64,000 nucleotides of DNA from Lucinisca nassula (taxonomy: Eukaryota > Mollusca > Bivalvia > Lucinida > Lucinidae): assembly GCA_963580285.1 (NCBI GenBank), contig OY757014.1:17338088-17402087 (forward strand), read 5' to 3'. The notes beneath the pieces were generated by a model. That model was not told where the DNA came from. It did no database searches and was given only the letters and a program-made list of their open reading frames with translations. Of this stretch, positions 11,001-21,780 are shown piece after piece (position 1 is the first letter of the stretch; the number at the start of each line of letters is the position of its first letter). The position numbers were made by a program, and so were the translations under genes.

Positions 11001-12960
11001 ATTCACTGTTCTGCAACAGTATGTGATTGCTGACCAGTGTCAAAATTCACTGTTCTGCAACAGTTTGTGATTGCTGACCAGTGTCAAAATTCACTGTTCT
11101 GCAACAGTTTGTGATTGCTGACCAGTGTCAAAATTCACTGTTCTGCAACAGTTTGTGATTGCTGACCAGTGTCAAAATTCACTGTTCTGCAACACTTTGT
11201 GATTGCTGACCTGTTTTAAAATTCACTGTTCTGCAACAGTTTGTGATTGCTGACCAGTATTAAAATTCAATGTACTGCATGCATGTGATTGCTGACCAGT
11301 GTTAATATTCACTGTACTGCAGGAGTACCTGATTGCTGATCAGTGTCAAAATTCACTGTCCTGCAGGATTACCTAAGTGATTGCTGATCAGTGTCAAAAT
11401 TCACTATACTGCAGGATTACCTAAGTGATTGCTGATCAGTGTCAAAATTCACTGTACTGCAGGAGTACCTGATTGCTGATCAGTGTCAAAATTCACTATA
11501 CTGCAGGAGTACCTGATTGCTGACCAGTGTCAAAATTCACTGTACTGCAGGAGTACCTGATTGCTGATCAGTGTCAAAATTCACTTTACTGCAGGATTAC
11601 CTAAGTGATTGCTGATCAGTGTCAAAATTCACTGTACTGCAGGATTACCTAAGTGATTGCTGATCAGTGTCAAAATTCACTATACTGCAAGAATAAGTGA
11701 TCACTGACCATTGTTAAAAGTCACTGTACTGCATGGGTATGTGATTGCTGACCAATGTCAAAATTCACTATACTGCAAGAATAAGTAATTGCTGGCCAGT
11801 GTTAAAAGTCACTGTACTGCATGGGATGTGATTGCTGACCAATGTCAAAATTCACTATACTGCAAGAATAAGTGATTGCTGGCCAGTGTTAAAAGTCACT
11901 GCACTGCATGATTATGTGATTGCTGACCAGTTTTAAAATTCACTGTTCTGCAACAGTTTGTGATTGCTGACCAGTGTCAAAATTCACTGTTCTGCAACAG
12001 TTTGTGATTGCTGACCAGTGTCAAAATTCACTGTTCTGCAACAGTATGTGATTGCTGACCAGTGTCAAAATTCACTGTTCTGCAACCGTTTGTGATTGCT
12101 GACCAGTGTCAAAATTCACTGTTCTGCAACAGTTTGTGATTGATGACCAGTGTCAAAATTCACTGTTCTGCAACAGTTTGTGATTGCTGACCAGTTTTAA
12201 AATTCACTGTTCTGCAACAGTTTGTGATTGCTGACCAGTGTCAAAATTCACTGTTCTGCAACAGTTTGTGATTGCTGACCAGTTTTAAAATTCACTGTTC
12301 TGCAACAGTTTGTGATTGCTGACCAGTTTTAAAATTCACTGTTCTGCAACAGTTTGTGATTGCTGACCAGTTTTAAAATTCACTGTTCTGCAACAGTTTG
12401 TGATTGCTGACCAGTGTCAAAATTCACTGTTCTGCAACAGTTTGTGATTGCTGACCAGTGTCAAAATTCACTGTACTGCAACAGTTTGTGATTGCTGACC
12501 AGTGTCAAAATTCACTGTTCTGCAACAGTTTGTGATTGCTGACCAGTTTTAAAATTCACTGTTCTGCAACAGTTTGTGATTGCTGACCAGTTTTAAAAGT
12601 CACTGTACTGCATGAGTATGTGATTGCTGACCAGTGTTAAAATTCACTGTACTGCAGGAGTACCTGTATTGCTGACCAGTGTAAAAATGCACTATACTGC
12701 AAGAGTAAGCGATTGCTGACTAGTGTCAAAATCCACTATACTGCAACAGTATGTGATTGCTGACTAGTGTCAATATTCACTGTACTGCAATGTCATGTAA
12801 GTGGTCAAATGCGGCTTGCTAATGTCGAAATTCAATGTATTGCAACAGTTTGTGTTTGCTGGTGTCAAAATTCATTAATCTGCAATGGTACATGTATGTT
12901 GGTGATTAAATATCCAATTCTGCAATGACCTTGATGGTGTAAAACGGTCTTTTAAAGTGG
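5040..12960. repeat. Satellite array, ~44-48 bp monomers with ~1.07 kb higher-order period
   Basis: About 7.9 kb of head-to-tail monomers of the form TGATTGCTGACCAGTGTC, then AAAATTCACTGTTCTGCAAC, then AGTTTG. Variant types include GATCAG for GACCAG, an ending in AGGAGTACC (44 bp) and an ending in AGGATTACCTAAG (48 bp). Monomers are diverged at both edges (about 5040-5870 and 12780-12960) and nearly identical in the middle. Variants recur in fixed order. The TGCATGCATG variant lies at 6031, 7191, 8079, 9146, 10082, 10212 and 11278, so several successive spacings are 1066-1067 bp. No ORF runs through it. It would lie within an intron downstream of the exon at 15062. Confidence 0.95.
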
Positions 12961-13061
12961 CAGCAACAAGATGCTGGTGGTAAAATATAGTGTACTACAA
13001 TCCTATCAATGTACACAACTGTTTACAACACTGTTGTTAGTTTAAGCTTTGTTTTCAATGT

Positions 13062-13299
13062 GAGCCCCGCCAAGCGAATTTGTGTCTTCGAGCATTCCGC
13101 TGTGACACATTTTAACTGCGCATGCCCAGCCATTCCGAGGGGCCAGGGATATGGCTTTCTGTCTGAAGGTTCCTCTTGATTCACTGCTTGTATGAGCGAG
13201 CAGCGAAGGTTCTGGCGAGACTGCGCGGATGCGCAGGCTCTTCTGAACCTTCGCTGCTCGCATAGGCGATAAGTACCAAAATAGCTTGACGGGGCGCAT
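13062..13299 (-). mobile_element. GC-rich 237-bp MITE family W
   Basis: Inverted ends tgagccccgccaagcg and gcttgacggggcgcat. An internal hairpin (about 13194-13263) has arms gcgagcagcgaaggttc and gaaccttcgctgctcgc around a GC-rich loop. The second copy is at 40713-40949. Short ORFs in both copies share the stretch TFRQKAISLA, from shared ancestry. Confidence 0.8.
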
Positions 13300-13679
13300 G
13301 TACAAATGTTACAATACTGTATACATGTACATGGTAATACAATGTGCAACATACAAAAACATTGTACAAAAGGGATTCAGAAGAAAGTCTGAAAGACTTT
13401 TTGAATCTGTCTCCCTGACTCCACTGTTGTTGGGGTCGATAGCAGAAACTGTTAGTTAAATAACTGTGTTATATCCAAACATTTAACCTTGTTAAAACCA
13501 AACAAAAGCGTATAGATGATCTAGAACAATGTCATATTGGAATTCATCTTTACAAAATGTTTTATCCAAAGCAATGTCAAGTTAAAATATGCAAAACAAC
13601 AAGAGCACTAAATGATTAAATGGTTGGTGCACTGATATGACATTTCATCATGTGACAAGAGCACCGTTTCATTGTTTCC
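13300..13679. other. AT-rich intron-like DNA, nothing recognised
   Basis: No exon-like frame or repeat found. It includes a small inverted repeat agaaagtctgaaagactttt. Confidence 0.5.
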
Positions 13680-13884
13680 TTCCATTCAGTACTGAATGGA
13701 AGCCTTATATACAGCAGTAGTCCATTTCAAAATTTCAGGTGTGTAAGATTCAATTTAGTTTTGAAATTTATGTACAAACTCTAGTGAAGGTCCTGATTGG
13801 ACACCACATTCTACTGCATCTGATTTGGGCCTGCACAGTTCGCCTATGACCCATTTTGGGAGTTTCTTGTATAAAATGGGTTAA
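13680..13884 (+). mobile_element. Hairpin MITE family B, decayed
   Basis: Has ccattcagtactgaatggaa, gtagtccatttcaaaatttc, a decayed core (cctgattggacaccacattc / tgcatctgatttgg) and end cttgtataaaatgggttaa. Confidence 0.78.
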
Positions 13885-14488
13885 GCTACATGTAATATCA
13901 CACAAAATGGCACAAATCATTTTCACAGTTTTTGATAAAATAATGTTTTTGAGGAAGTTAAAATACCAATTTATTGTAACAAAAATATTGAAAGAAAACA
14001 AATGTCATCTAACACTTTGTAATTTCATATTAAATCTATGAAACTCTGAAGACTTGTTTCATTAACTTATATATATAAAATTATAACTTTGCATACTTTT
14101 GTTAGCCACAAAACTATGAGATTACAAAACTTAAGTAAATGGTGCCTTAAAACAAAGAAGACATGAGGAAATTGGTGCTGTCTACAAAATATTTAATAGC
14201 CATGCATATCTAAGTAATCTTCACCACAGTTTGTGAATGGATACACCTTCAGGGGAGGCAACTCTTTTCTAAAGTATTTTTATCTCCCTTATCAATAGGG
14301 ATCTACTCCTAAAGGAAAGAATTTGCTCCTGAGGGGCTGAGGGGCAAATTCTTTCCTTTAAAAGTAGATACCGTCTTCAGAGGGACTCAGTTTAGTCTAC
14401 AAAGGGGCTTTCAAACAAGAAAGCATTCTGCGATGTCTCTTCTGGGTTTTGCTAATGCCTATCTGTCCAAATACACACAATAATGATC
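13885..14488. other. AT-rich DNA with one inverted repeat
   Basis: Near 14310-14365 the arms aaaggaaagaatttgctcct and ggggcaaattctttccttt form a hairpin. Otherwise no gene or repeat seen. Confidence 0.5.
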
Positions 14489-14690
14489 CTAAATACTGGG
14501 ACAGACAGGCCTAAGCAAACAGTGCAAACCAAGATCAGACTGCACCATCAGGGTCTACACTGTTTGCCATACCGTCTGCACTTTAGACTCCTTGCTAGCC
14601 ATAAAACAAATCTGCTGCTATTTTAGGAGAATTACAGCAAAACAAGGTGTCTGATTTTTTAGCATCACGAAAACACGCCTATATTATTTT
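14489..14690 (+). mobile_element. Hairpin MITE family D'
   Basis: Starts gggacagacaggcctaagca. Core region aaccaagatcagactgcacc / atcagggtctacactgtttg is missing part of one arm. Then gtctgcactttagactcctt. Confidence 0.72.
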
Positions 14691-14932
14691 GACCCCCTTG
14701 AACCCCACTTTAATATAGTAAAACTGGGGTTTCCGGGGGTATACCTTATTTTTCTTATTTCTGCTCTAAAATATAGATTGTGGGTACTCATTAGAACCGC
14801 CTCCATGAGGCAGTTCTAACGAGTGCCCACAATCTATATTTTGAGCAGAAATAAGAAAAATATCACGATTTTTCATCATAAAATTTTCATTTTTTCAGCG
14901 ATAAAGGTGGCAATGTATTTGTATAGGCGTGT
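14668..14932. mobile_element. MITE with AAACACGCCTATA ends and family F fold-back inside
   Basis: Inverted ends gaaaacacgcctatat and atttgtataggcgtgttt. The centre (14742-14870) is a long hairpin with arms tctgctctaaaatatagatt / gtgggtactcattagaacc and its complement. Related, rearranged copies at 57597-57690 and 60190-60800. Confidence 0.75.
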
Positions 14933-15061
14933 TTGCGTAATGGGAACTTTATGATACTTTTTTATGCCATGGTATCCATGATTTGTTGTTTATTATGTGG
15001 TGAAGACTATTGTCAGTAGCAAGTCTACAACAAAATGACAGGGTTACAATATATAAAGCAC

Positions 15062-15151
15062 CTTCTTGCCCCTGCCCCTCCCTACAGGGCCTGAGGGGTC
15101 AGTAGGGCTCACACTGCCATTGGTGCTTCCGTCTTGGTCATCATTCAAAGT
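15062..15151 (-). CDS. KIF2A: Probable third exon of the kinesin-13 gene (linker before the motor)
   Basis: This 90-bp minus-strand stretch has an acceptor-like tatccacag before 15151 and a possible donor AAG|gtgctt after 15062. It gives 30 open codons, phase 0 to phase 0, which suits the exon at 33787. The peptide is polar and low-complexity, with NGSVSPTDPSGP followed by a basic GRGRGKK. In KIF2A the linker carries a similar NGSVSDISP stretch followed by basic residues before the motor (recalled). The donor is weak, and an alternative GT (CCT|gtaggg) lies 23 bases earlier, so the 3' boundary is uncertain. Placement on the expected strand, in the expected order and in phase is the main support. 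No motor-domain exon was seen further downstream (1-15061). Confidence 0.55.
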
Positions 15152-15275
15152 CTGTGGATATAAAATGAGGTCCAAATGGAGAATATAGGGAACTTTTCAG
15201 AAAAAAGCATAACAAAAACCTATCAAGTAAGAGAAGTATCGTACAACAGCGCTAGAGTAGAAATATTGTGGATAA

Positions 15276-15504
15276 TTAACCCATTGTATACAAGTGGACT
15301 CTTCCATTGCTATATGTTGGAAAAGTCCATTTGTCATATAAGGGGTGTCAGGTCTATTTTTGTTTTTATTCTGTTTTTGACAGAAAATTCTGTAAGCACA
15401 TAGTGCAAGCCCTGATCAGACGCCGCAGAATGCGGCGTCTGATCTGGGCCTGCACTGTTTGCCAAGGTACCCCTTTAAAGGGTTTCCCGCATACAATGGG
15501 TTAA
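15276..15504 (+). mobile_element. Hairpin MITE family B, well preserved
   Basis: Ends ttaacccattgtatacaagt and cccgcatacaatgggttaa. Core gatcagacgccgcaga / atgcggcgtctgatc flanked by agtgcaagccct and gggcctgcactg. Confidence 0.88.
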
Positions 15505-15605
15505 GGGATGAAAACTGAAAATTCCAGTGTTTGGCTATGATTTCAAAAACCAGGGTCTGGCAAATCCATTGTTCAGTTGCCCAAGGTAGGTGGGCATATA
15601 TTATG

Positions 15606-15893
15606 GCGCATGGCAGCTCAATGGTAAGTGCACTTGTCTCTGATGCTAGAGGCCCCTGGTTTGATTCCCGGCAGCCGAAATAAAATTTGATGTCCAAAAA
15701 TGCTCCACTGGCAGCATCTGCTGGGATGAATGCCACAAAGTGGTGCACCAGCCTTCAGATCTGGATGTTAACTGGAGGCTCCCCATGCAGGTTGAAGACC
15801 CCTACCGTAATTACATGATTACTGTTGCAAACATAGTGTATGAAATGTACACATGCGAGTAATGGTCAAATATGACCGATTGCAGTATCAGTA
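15606..15893 (+). mobile_element. tRNA-derived SINE (family S), older copy
   Basis: The same body as at 60907 (tgatgctagaggcccctggt, ttaactggaggctccccatg, cgtaattacatgattactgt), with a decayed A box (cagctcaatggtaagtgc) and a purine-rich tail. Confidence 0.82.
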
Positions 15894-15961
15894 GAAAGAA
15901 AGAGACCTGCCCTGAAAATTCCATTGATTACATGGGGACAAACAGTGATACAGAGTTGCTT

Positions 15962-16154
15962 TTAACCCTTATCCTGCTGAATAAATTAAAATAGCCACAC
16001 CCATTTCTATCAACTAATCAAATTACCTGATATATTGTATTCATTTAAATTTGCAAACAGAATGACAAACAGTGTCAATCCAGATCAGATGGCTTCTTCT
16101 GGATCTACACCATTTGCAAAGGTATGGAATGTCATGTTCAGCAGGATAAAGGTA
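15962..16154 (+). mobile_element. Hairpin MITE family A (core deleted on one arm)
   Basis: Ends ttaacccttatcctgctgaa and gttcagcaggataaaggtaa. The right half of the core palindrome is missing (ggcttcttctggatctacac). Confidence 0.83.
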
Positions 16155-16364
16155 ACCCTTATCATGCTGTTCACGACAACCCCTATCTTTGGAAACAGTG
16201 TAGATCCAGATCAGATGGCTTCTGACGAAGCCATCTGATCAGGATCTACACTGTTTGACATTAAGTTTATGGCTTTGTAAGAATAAATTACATCAAGTAA
16301 TCTGATTGGTTCAAAATCAGAAATGGGTGTGGCTAAACTGAATATTCAGCAAGATAAGGGTTAA
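16152..16364 (-). mobile_element. Hairpin MITE family A, head-to-head with the previous copy
   Basis: Starts taacccttatcatgctgttc, core gatcagatggcttctgac / gaagccatctgatcag, ends attcagcaagataagggtta. It shares about 3 bases with its neighbour at ggtaaccc. Confidence 0.87.
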
Positions 16365-16900
16365 AGATGATCCGATCCAAAGGGCGAAGAAGAGTTGGAT
16401 ATTTTTTTGTCAGCAGGGATCAGAGGTTAACATTAATGAAAGCTCATCTGTTTTCATTTTACTGGTAACACTTTCAACCCCTTAGCCATGTACAGTATAC
16501 GAAAAACGAACAGGTGGCTCATAATGATCTTTAATGCTCTGCATGCTGGATATTTTTTTCAGCAGACATTTTGAAATATTTAACTGATTTTTCTCGAGAA
16601 CAGGATTGACATTTTATGCAAATTGTCTGCATGAGCTTTCAGATCCTGTTCTCTTGGAACTATAAGAAAAATACCAACAATTTGTCATCTGCTGAATTAG
16701 CCCAGCGAGTGGTTAAGTATAAGCAATCTCGTCAAGATCTACGCTGCTTTGCCATCCTGTTACCCCTTCAAGTGCTATGAATATTTAAGTAGCAGATGAC
16801 AAGCTAATTTTGTTATTATTTTTCTGAGGAAAAAAAGCTTGACATTTCAGGCGAATAATCTATCCATGTAATGCCAATGCATAATTTCTGACAAATAAGA
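16365..16900. other. Non-coding DNA with old repeat fragments
   Basis: ttttctcgagaacaggattg and cagatcctgttctcttggaa form a diverged inverted repeat (about 16590-16670). Flanking cagcagac and gtcatctgctgaa resemble family E ends. Confidence 0.45.
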
Positions 16901-17365
16901 AAAACAAGAGGCCCACGGGCCACTATGCTCACCAGAGCTCAGGGGGCACTGCCGACTGGCAGCAAAGTATTTTAATTAACCATGGAAGCCCTGTGCCCAA
17001 GGATGCTACAGATAAAATTTGGACCCAATCAGCCTAGTGGCTTCAGAGGTCTGATGTCGCTTGAATGTGTTGTTGCAGGGCAACAGATGACAACTGACAA
17101 TTTCCCATCTGTGGCAACCAATAGGCCTAAAAGAACATTATTAAAGGAAGATTTCTATGTAAGTTTGACAAAATATCTTGAAAGGTATAAAAGTTATTTT
17201 TCAATTTTCCCCCATTATAAGTCAATGGAAACTCTTAACTTGCCATGGCAAACAAACCAAAGAGCCACATTTCTAAACCGGAGCTCAGATGGGCATTGCC
17301 CAATGGCAGACATGTATTTTAACATGGTATGATTTTAATCTACCAATTATAAAGTCTCCCAATTC

Positions 17366-20300
17366 CAAAACTAGAAATGGTGTTTGTAAAACACAATGCC
17401 CCCAACCTTTGCTTGTCCTTAGATGGCAAAATATTCAACAAATATTGTTAAAGACTCAAAAACATACAACAAGAATTCCCCCGAAGGCTATGTCAAGCCT
17501 GTGGGGGCTCAAAGTCACCAAACCATGAAATCTAGGTCAAGGTCAAATATGGATGCCTGCATAAAAATTTCACTCCCAGTTGCAAGCATGTACCAAGTAT
17601 CATTAATGAAACTCTTAAAAACAGACTCTTACATCAGGGTGAAACTTAGGGTTGTCACACTATTTTACAAAGTCAGTGAACCATAAAATGTAGGTCAAGG
17701 TCAGAAATGGATACTTGCATTGAAGTTTCAATTCCTAAATGCAAGCTTGTACCAAATACAATTAATGAAGCTCTAATAGATCTTGAGAAATGGACTCTTA
17801 CATTAGATAGAAAGTCAGGGTGGTCGCAATAATTCACAAAGTCAGTGAACCATGAAATATGGGTAAAAGTCAAATATGGATGCTTGCGTTGCAGTTGCAA
17901 TTCCTAGATGCAAGTTTGTACCAATAATAATTTAAAAAGCTTTAATAGTTTTCGAGAAATGGACTCTTACATTAGGGTGAAAGTCAGGGTGGTCGCAATA
18001 ATTCACGAAGTCAGTGAACCATGAAATACAGGTCAAGGTCAGATATGGATGCTTACGTTGAAGTTGCAATGCCTGGATGCAAGTTTGTACCAAGAATGAT
18101 TAATGAAGCTCTAATAGTTCTCAAGATATGGACTTGCTGACAAGATATTATTAAAAAAAAACCAAGGCATCGCATGCGATACAAATCCCCTCGCACAAGA
18201 CAACTTCGTGTGTGGAAAACACTGAAATGGCAAAAGTCCAGCTTGCTTGAGATGTTATCATATGCAACATTTGTGTAAAGTTTGTTTAAAAATCCATCCA
18301 TAAATGTAGGTTCTAGAGTGATGACAATATTTCTCTAAAAATAGTCATAGGGACCTTGACTTGAGGCCATGGCCGCGAAGTAGATCTTGCTCAAGATATT
18401 ATCATAAGCATCTTTTGTGTGAAGTTAGATTAAAATCATAAATGTAGGCGGTAGAGCAATGACAAAGTTTTTCTAAAAATAGCCATAGTGACCTTGACCT
18501 TGAGGTCATGACCTTGAAAGTCAAAGCAACTCGAGATATTACCATAAGAAACATTTGTGTGAAGTTCTATTAACATCCATCAATAAATGTAGGCACTAGA
18601 GCGATGACAAAGTTTTTCTAAAAATAGCCACAGTGACCTTGATCTTGAAAGTCGAAATAGCTCGAGATATTGTCATAAGGAACATTTGTGTGAAGTTATA
18701 CTGAAATCGGTGAAGAAATGTAAGCGCTAGAGCCATGTCAAAGTTTTTCTAAAAATAGCCACAGTGACCTTGACCTTGAAAGTCAAACTCACTCGAGGTA
18801 TTGTCATAAGGAACATTTGTGTGAAGTTATATTGAAATCAGTGAAGAAATGTAGTCGCTAGGGCGATGACAAAGTTTTTCTAAAAATAGCCACAGTGACC
18901 TTGACCTTGAAAGTCGAAATCGCTCGAGATATTGTCTTAAGGAACATTTGTGTGAAGTTATATTGAAATTGGTGAAGAAATGTAAGCGCTAGAGCCATGA
19001 CAAAGTTTTTCAAAAAATAACCACAGTGACCTTGACCTTGAAAGTGGAACTCACTACAGATATTGTCATAAGGAACATTTGTGTGAATCGATTTTGAAAT
19101 TGGTGAAAAAATGTAAGCGCTAGAGCAATGAAAAAGTTTTTCTAAAAAAAAGCCACAGTGACCTTGACCTTGAAAGTCGACCTCTTTCGAGGATTTGTCA
19201 TAAGGATCATTTGTGTGAAGTTATATTAAAATCGGTGAAGAAATGTAGGCGCTGGAGCGATGACAAAGTTTTTCTAAAAATAGCCATTGTGACCTTGACC
19301 TTGAAAGTCGAAATGGCTTGAGATATTGTCATAAGGAACATTTGTGTGAAGTTATATTGAAATTGGTGAAGAAATGTAAGCGCTAGAGCATTGACAAAGT
19401 TTTTCTAAAAATAGCCACAGTGACCTTGACCTTGAAAGTGGAACTCGCTAGAGATATTGTCATAAGGAACATTTGAGTGAAGTTATATTGAAATCAGTGA
19501 AGAAATGTAGGCGCTAGAGCGATGACAAAATTTTTCTAAAAATAGCTACAGTGACCTTGACCTTGAGGTCATGACCTTGAAAGTGGAACACACTCGAGAT
19601 ATTGTCATTAGGAACATTTGTGTGAAGTTATATTGAAATCAGTGACGAAATGTAGGCGCTAGGGCAATGACAAAGTTTTTCTAAAAATAGCCACAGCGAC
19701 CTTGACCTTGAGGTCATGACCTTGAAAGTCGAACTCGCTCAAGATATTGTCATAAGGCACATTTGTGTGAAGTTATATTGAAATCAGTGAAGAAATGTAG
19801 GCGCTAGAGTGATGACAAAGTTTTTCTTAAAATAGCCACAGTGACCTTGACCTTGAGGTCATGACCTTGAAAGTCAAACTCGCTGAGATATTGTCATAAG
19901 AAACATTTGTGTGAAGTTATATTGAAATTTGTGAAGAAATGTAGGCGCTAGAGCGATGACAAAGTTTTTCTAAAAATAGCCACAGTGACCTTGACCTTGA
20001 GGTCATGACCTTGAAAGTCGAACTCGCTCGAGATTTTTTTATAAGGAACATTTGTGTGAAGTTATATTGAAATTGGTGAAGAAATGTAGGCGCTAGAACG
20101 ATGACAAAGTTTTTCACAAATTACCAAAATGACAAAGGGCCATAACTCACAAAGTATTTTTCTGAATTTTGTCAAAAAGTAATCAGTTCATCTACTCATC
20201 ACCACCAATCTATTCACCAACTTTCAAGGCTCTAGCTCCAATAGTTTTTGAGATATCTTGCTGACAAGATTTTATTTAAAAAATTTCAAAGGGCAATAAC

Positions 20301-20832
20301 TCTTAAAAGGGGCATAATCCGTACGACAAAAATAATACGCGTCAGCTAATTTTCCATGAGGAATCCATATATGAAATTTCAAAACCCTAGCATACACGGT
20401 TCTAAAGTTATGCTATGCATCACTTTTAGCATACATTACAATGGGCACAAATTACCAAAATGACAAAGGGCCATAACTCACAAAGTATTTTTCGGAATTC
20501 TGTCAAAAGTTAATCAGTTCATCTACTCATCACCACCAATATATTCACCTACTTTCAAGGCTCTAGCTCCAATAGTTTTTGAGATATCTTGCTGACAAGA
20601 TTTTATTAAAAAAAATTTCAAAGGGCAATAACTCTTAAAAGGGGCATAATCCGGACGAAAAAAAATACGCGTCAGCTAATTTTCCATGAGGAATCCATAT
20701 ATGAAATTTCAAAACCCTAGCATACACGGTTCTAAAGTTATGCTATGCATCAAAAGCGTAACGGACGGACGAACGGACGAATGAACCAGAAGCAATATGC
20801 CCCTCCAACTTTTTCAAAGTTGGGGGCATAAT
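17366..20832 (+). mobile_element. Terminal-hairpin element carrying a TGACCTTGA-rich array
   Basis: The 5' end is aactagaaatg, then hairpin gtgtttgtaaaacac and aatgcccccaac. Three successive arrays follow. At 17520-18130 are units containing gtcagtgaaccatgaaat. At about 18330-20120 are units of roughly 130-147 bp containing tagccacagtgaccttgacc. At 20120-20750 are two units of about 335 bp containing aaagggccataactc. An acgg/acga tract (20757-20785) precedes a 3' hairpin with arms atgcccctccaactttt and aaagttgggggcat. No ORF of note. Confidence 0.72.
18330..20120 (+). repeat. Minisatellite, ~130-147 bp unit with TGACCTTGA motifs
   Basis: About 13 units. Each carries atattgtcataaggaacat, gtgtgaagttatattgaaat and gaaatgtaggcgctagagcg, plus one or two TGACCTTGA copies. 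Longer units add gaggtcatgaccttg. TGACCTTGA is the reverse complement of TCAAGGTCA, the extended half-site of NR5A/ERR nuclear receptors (known motif). Any function here is inference. Confidence 0.88.
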
Positions 20833-21228
20833 GAGCACTCATGTGGACTGTATCTGAAATATTAGGTGTTTTATATAGTAGAGAGGGTGGGGCATGAACC
20901 CAATGGAGCCCTGGTTGGTGCCACTAAATGTGTCTTATAAAAAAGAACAGAGACAAATATGGTTTAGCGGTGGGATATGTATGGCTCCTGAGATGTAAGG
21001 CCTTTTAAGCAGTGGAGGGATTCGGGCATGGTGGATTTCAGAAAAGCCCAAGATTGTTGCAACCTAATGCTGAACAGTTTCTGAGATATGAGGCCCTTTT
21101 ATGAAGTGGATGGGAGAGAAATGGCCCCTGCAGAACCCACAAGATGGGTTGACTGAATGTGTCTAATAAAAATGAACAAGAATATATGTGATTATGTGGT
21201 GGGGATTTGAATAGTTTCTAAGATATAT

Positions 21229-21249
21229 GGGGGGGGGGGGGGGGGGGGG
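21229..21249 (+). repeat. Poly-G run of 21 bases
   Basis: An uninterrupted G homopolymer in the array unit ...gatatatgg. Length is liable to assembly or sequencing error. Confidence 0.9.
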
Positions 21250-21435
21250 CATGCTGGTGTCACTGATTGCATCTTATCATAAGGAACAAGAATATATATG
21301 GCTTAGGGGTAGGGCTCTGAACAGTTTCTCAGATATATGGTCTTTTGTGAAGTTGAAGAATGGAGCATGGCCCGGGCGAGCCCTGGGGGCACCCTATGTT
21401 GGTGTTACTGAATGTGTCTTATCACAAGGAGGGGG

Positions 21436-21560
21436 GGGGGGTTTGGGTTTTACGGCCCTTTCAAGATTATTTCACTCATATCGAGCCGGTCGTTAATCAG
21501 AGGTGGGCGAAAACCGGAGTACCCGGAGAAAAACCACCTGACCTTCCGTTGCAGAACTTG
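21436..21560 (-). mobile_element. Truncated tRNA-derived SINE (same family as 33437-33642)
   Basis: Contains ggttttacggccc, tatcgagccggtcgttaat, cagaggtgggcgaaaacc and cacctgaccttccgttgca, matching the copy at 33440-33560. The promoter-like tRNA end is absent, so it is 5'-truncated. Confidence 0.7.
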
Positions 21561-21780
21561 GCGTGGTTTAGGGGCGGGGATCGGTAAGGTTTCTGGAATA
21601 TTTGGTCTTTAATGAAGTGGAGGGGGTGGGGCATGACCCCGGCACTGCCCGGGGGACCCTCAGCTTGGTGTCGCTGAGTGCGTCTTATCATAAGGAAAAA
21701 AAATATATATGGTTTAGGGCTGGAGATCTGAATGGTTTCTGAGATAAATGGCATTTTATGAAGTCTGCACATCTGGGGGG

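Noticed and set aside
5040..12960. CRISPR-like array of regular short repeats
   Set aside because: There are no unique spacers. Monomers are contiguous 44-48 bp satellite units in a eukaryotic genome.
16035..16238. ORF with peptide NSVNPDQMAS...NSVDPDQMASDEAI
   Set aside because: The peptide is the translation of the MITE hairpin core (aacagtgtagatccagatca) and recurs wherever that core is read in this frame.
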